64,000 nucleotides of DNA, from assembly GCF_009026145.1 (NCBI RefSeq), contig NZ_WBUE01000002.1, forward strand, positions 243,060-307,059. Direction: 5' to 3'. The position numbers and the translations under genes were made by a program. This DNA comes from Hyphomicrobium sp. GTDB lineage: Bacteria; Pseudomonadota; Alphaproteobacteria; Rhizobiales; Hyphomicrobiaceae. Position 1 is the stretch's first letter; every line of letters begins with the position of its first letter. The notes beneath the pieces were generated by a model. That model did no database searches, had not been told where the DNA came from, and saw nothing but the letters and a program-made list of their open reading frames with translations. Below, one piece after another: positions 62,264-64,000 of this stretch.

Positions 62264-62962
62264 ATGTGCACCAAGGCGATCATACGCGCGGCTGGACGCG
62301 ATCTGCCGTTCTCGCTGGCCGATGTCGAGAACCGCCGCACGACCTATCTCGCCGCCGAGGGCGCGCTGCAGGAGGTAATCGCGAAAACCGAGCAGGCGCG
62401 TGTCGCTTATGAATCGCAGATCGGCGGCGTGCACACGTCTGTGGCACGCCTGCGCGCTGATCTACGCGACGCCGAGTTCGATCTCGACATGACAACGGTG
62501 CGGGCCCCCGGTCCGGGCTTCGTGACGCAACTCGCGTTACGGCCTGGCATGTACGTTATCCCGGCCCCGCTGCGACCGGTGATGGTATTCGTCCACGACG
62601 ACGATCGCACGCTCGCCGCCGGTTTCCAGCAGAACGCGTTGCAGCGCGTACTCCCAGGCGATGAGGCCGAAGTGGCTTTCGATGCCGTTCCGGGGCGCGT
62701 GTTCAAGGGCAAGGTCGTGCGGGTGCTCGATGCAATCGCACCAGGCCAGTGGATCCATGCAGGATATGGGAGAGCGAGAAGGGGCGGTCGCGCTGTAGCC
62801 GTCATCGAACTCGACGAGGACACGTCAATGTACAACATTCCCGGCGGGGCGGCTGCACAGGTAGCTCTATATACACCATTTTGGCATCATTTCGCGATCA
62901 TCCGCAAAATCCTCATGCGCATGCGCAGTTGGGAGAACTACGTATTTCTCGAAGGTCACTAG
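62264..62962 (+). pseudogene. 5'-truncated HlyD/YibH-type membrane fusion protein
   Basis: The frame encodes only the C-terminal two thirds of an HlyD-family protein: coiled-coil end (ADVENRRTTYLAAEGALQEV), second lipoyl half (DLDMTTVRAPGPGFVTQLALRPG), and the barrel part (PVMVFVHDDDRTLAAGFQQN, GDEAEVAFDAVPGRVFKGKV). The N-terminal membrane anchor and first lipoyl half (about 150 aa) are missing; the region upstream is repeat copy B and non-matching sequence. The ATG at 62264 gives a 232-aa product that is probably non-functional. Confidence 0.8.
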
Positions 62963-62973
62963 GAGCGACGGCG

Positions 62974-63257
62974 ATGGGCAATGGCTTCAATATGTCTGCG
63001 AGCGGCTCGAGGGGCGTGCGCGCCTTCTTCTGCCTATTGGCGTTCGCATTTGCTGGAAACGCTCTCGCCCAACAGCAGGAGACCACCGACAGGGCGCCGA
63101 CTTCCGAGCAAAGCCAAGACCCCTCTACCTGGGAAATGAAAGTCTCGAGTCCTGCATGAAGCGGTGGGACCCCGGCACGCACATGACGAAAGAAGCATGG
63201 CGCCAAACGTGCCTGCGCGTGAGAACGGAACGCGAGCCCTACGTTCCGAAACAGTGA
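62974..63257 (+). pseudogene. Small secreted protein with a frameshift
   Basis: ATG 62974 opens a signal-peptide frame (FFCLLAFAFAGNALA, then QQQETTDRAPTSEQSQDPST) that stops at 63159. The coding sense continues in another frame from about 63138 to a stop at 63257 (SCMKRWDPGTHMTKEAW, LRVRTEREPYVPKQ). Together they read as one periplasmic protein broken by a frameshift near 63138. It follows the truncated HlyD gene, so the same operon decayed. Confidence 0.7.
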
Positions 63258-63522
63258 TGCGCAGGCGTCTGAGGCCGCCGAGAGAGACGAGGGTAACTTT
63301 GCGAGTGGCAATTGGCGCAGCTCTGGTACTCGGCTGGGGCGCGTACCTGGGTGTGATGGCCTTCGTGCTGTGGCGCATCTTGTCCGAGGTGCTGTGGCGC
63401 ATCTTGTCCGAGATGCGCCGTCCTTCCTCGCGAACTACACGCTCGGCACAAACGCCGCGTGGGCCATGGTCAGCATCATGCTTTGGCTGGCCACTGAATG
63501 GGCGCGCGGCTTCCGCAGATGA
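63257..63522 (+). pseudogene. Membrane protein gene with duplication and frameshift
   Basis: ATG 63257 overlaps the stop of the previous frame and encodes a membrane segment (RVAIGAALVLGWGAYLGVMA). A perfect 24-bp tandem duplication (63365-63388 and 63389-63412, encoding VLWRILSE twice) follows. The reading then jumps frame near 63420: the next sensible sequence, FLANYTLGTNAAWAMVSIML and WLATEWARGFRR, ends at 63522. The reconstructed two-segment membrane protein is therefore broken. Confidence 0.68.
63365..63412 (+). repeat. 24-bp perfect tandem duplication
   Basis: Two identical 24-bp units (63365-63388 and 63389-63412), starting GTGCTGTGG and ending TTGTCCGAG, lie head to tail inside the broken membrane protein gene. 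They keep the reading frame (8 codons), so the nearby frameshift is a separate event. Confidence 0.95.
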
Positions 63523-63686
63523 TGCATGCGTGCTGCAGGTCTGCATAGGCTCAATAGTAGCCCTTCAGCGCAAGCAGATGGTGGGTCTGCTTCGGTGGCG
63601 GACTTGTCCGACAGTGCAGGGTACTTTGAGTTTAAGATTTGCTGCTGGGACAGCCTAGTGCATTGATATTACGTAATAAACTATGA

Positions 63687-63703
63687 TGGCGCCCCGTAGG
63701 GGA
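63687..63703 (-). repeat. tRNA-3'-end-like direct repeat, right copy (candidate att site)
   Basis: This is an exact copy of the 17-mer at 46240. Extended on the minus strand it reads TTGCACTCCCCTACGGGG then CGCCA, close to the T-loop plus acceptor end of a tRNA (TTCGANT expected). The copies are 17.4 kb apart in the same orientation. Confidence 0.45.
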
Positions 63704-63740
63704 GTGCAATATTCGGGCGGCGCCAATGACTTACTGAAAA

Positions 63741-63797
63741 GTGGGACAGCAGATCTCCTCGCCGCTTACCGCTGCGTTTTGCGTAGGAGTGTCCCAC
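63741..63797. repeat. Imperfect inverted repeat
   Basis: GTGGGACA-N6-CTCCT on the left pairs with AGGAGTGTCCCAC on the right, with a 6-base bulge and a loop of about 25 bases. It lies 38 bp after the candidate right att site and could be the end of a small mobile element or a remnant. Confidence 0.6.
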
Positions 63798-64000
63798 CGC
63801 CTCCGCATGTACGCAGGATGACTCGCGCGCCTGAATTAAGGTCTCAGGTAAGCGAACGGGTCAGCTTCGGTTGGAGATGAACGAACCCGCTCGCGCGGGA
63901 GAGCGCTGCGCGCGAAGGTCTGAGCCACCGGCTCACGATGCGCTAACCAACTGATCGGCGCACGGTAACGGGGCGGGCGCTCCGTCTTGAGGATCGAGGG

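Larger units (their letters stand above)
63523..64000. other. Right end of the window, no gene recognised
   Basis: No coding sequence is supported in these 478 bp. They hold the second 17-mer (63687-63703), an imperfect inverted repeat (63741-63797), and GC-rich sequence of unknown role to the window end. Confidence 0.55.

Overview
The window is high-GC DNA from an alphaproteobacterium, most likely of the order Hyphomicrobiales (Rhizobiales). The evidence is gene order and content: a merR-ihfA-fabH-plsX-yceD-CBP3-bamE block, secD-secF followed by homologues of the complex I assembly factors NDUFAF3 and NDUFAF6, an EipA (DUF1134) envelope protein, a P1B-5 metal ATPase with a C-terminal hemerythrin domain, and a glnB-glnA pair. 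Genus and species cannot be fixed from the sequence alone.

Layout. 0-7 kb: tRNA-Pro(GGG), then a mostly minus-strand block for acyl-chain and phospholipid precursors (phosphopantetheinyl transferase, FabH, PlsX) with regulators (MerR-type, IHF-alpha), a DUF177 protein, a cytochrome bc1 chaperone and BamE, followed by a divergent DJ-1/TetR pair with a clear operator palindrome. 7-13 kb: K+-independent membrane pyrophosphatase and several membrane or secreted proteins. 13-21 kb: TrmFO, a large SGNH hydrolase, NDUFAF6-like and NDUFAF3-like proteins, SecF, SecD, YajC. 21-24 kb: two related hairpin repeats, a DUF815 ATPase, small proteins, and a bactofilin fused to a CSPG/cadherin-like domain. 24-32 kb: Crp-like regulator, FlK-like thioesterase, an envelope group (polysaccharide deacetylase, EipA, L,D-transpeptidase, TPR protein) and NAD(P)HX repair. 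32-34 kb: PII and glutamine synthetase with a candidate sigma-54 promoter and good terminators. 34.6-35.0 kb: a gene-poor stretch with a small ORF and a candidate structured RNA. 35-40 kb: unknown and membrane proteins, a HisC-like aminotransferase, a degenerate cyclic-nucleotide-binding domain fused to an acyltransferase, and a fatty-acid hydroxylase.

From about 41 kb rightward the DNA looks accessory: P1B-5 ATPase, b-type cytochrome, a decayed histidine kinase, a ferric-reductase-like flavocytochrome, then a zone bounded by two copies of a 17-bp sequence whose reverse complement resembles a tRNA 3' end (46,240 and 63,687). That zone holds a DUF3313 lipoprotein, an unlinked LpxD, an EF-hand lipoprotein, an orphan CpaC-type secretin, a two-component system facing an RND efflux operon whose last gene is a translationally coupled NYN-domain protein, a sulfotransferase, and a decayed HlyD-family operon. 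A dispersed repeat of about 75 bp occurs at least three times there.

How the genes work together: the left two thirds are core envelope biogenesis, secretion, respiratory-complex assembly and nitrogen control. The right third is metal/redox and efflux functions with signs of gene turnover (truncations, frameshifts, repeats). No CRISPR array, rRNA, intact insertion sequence or phage gene was seen.
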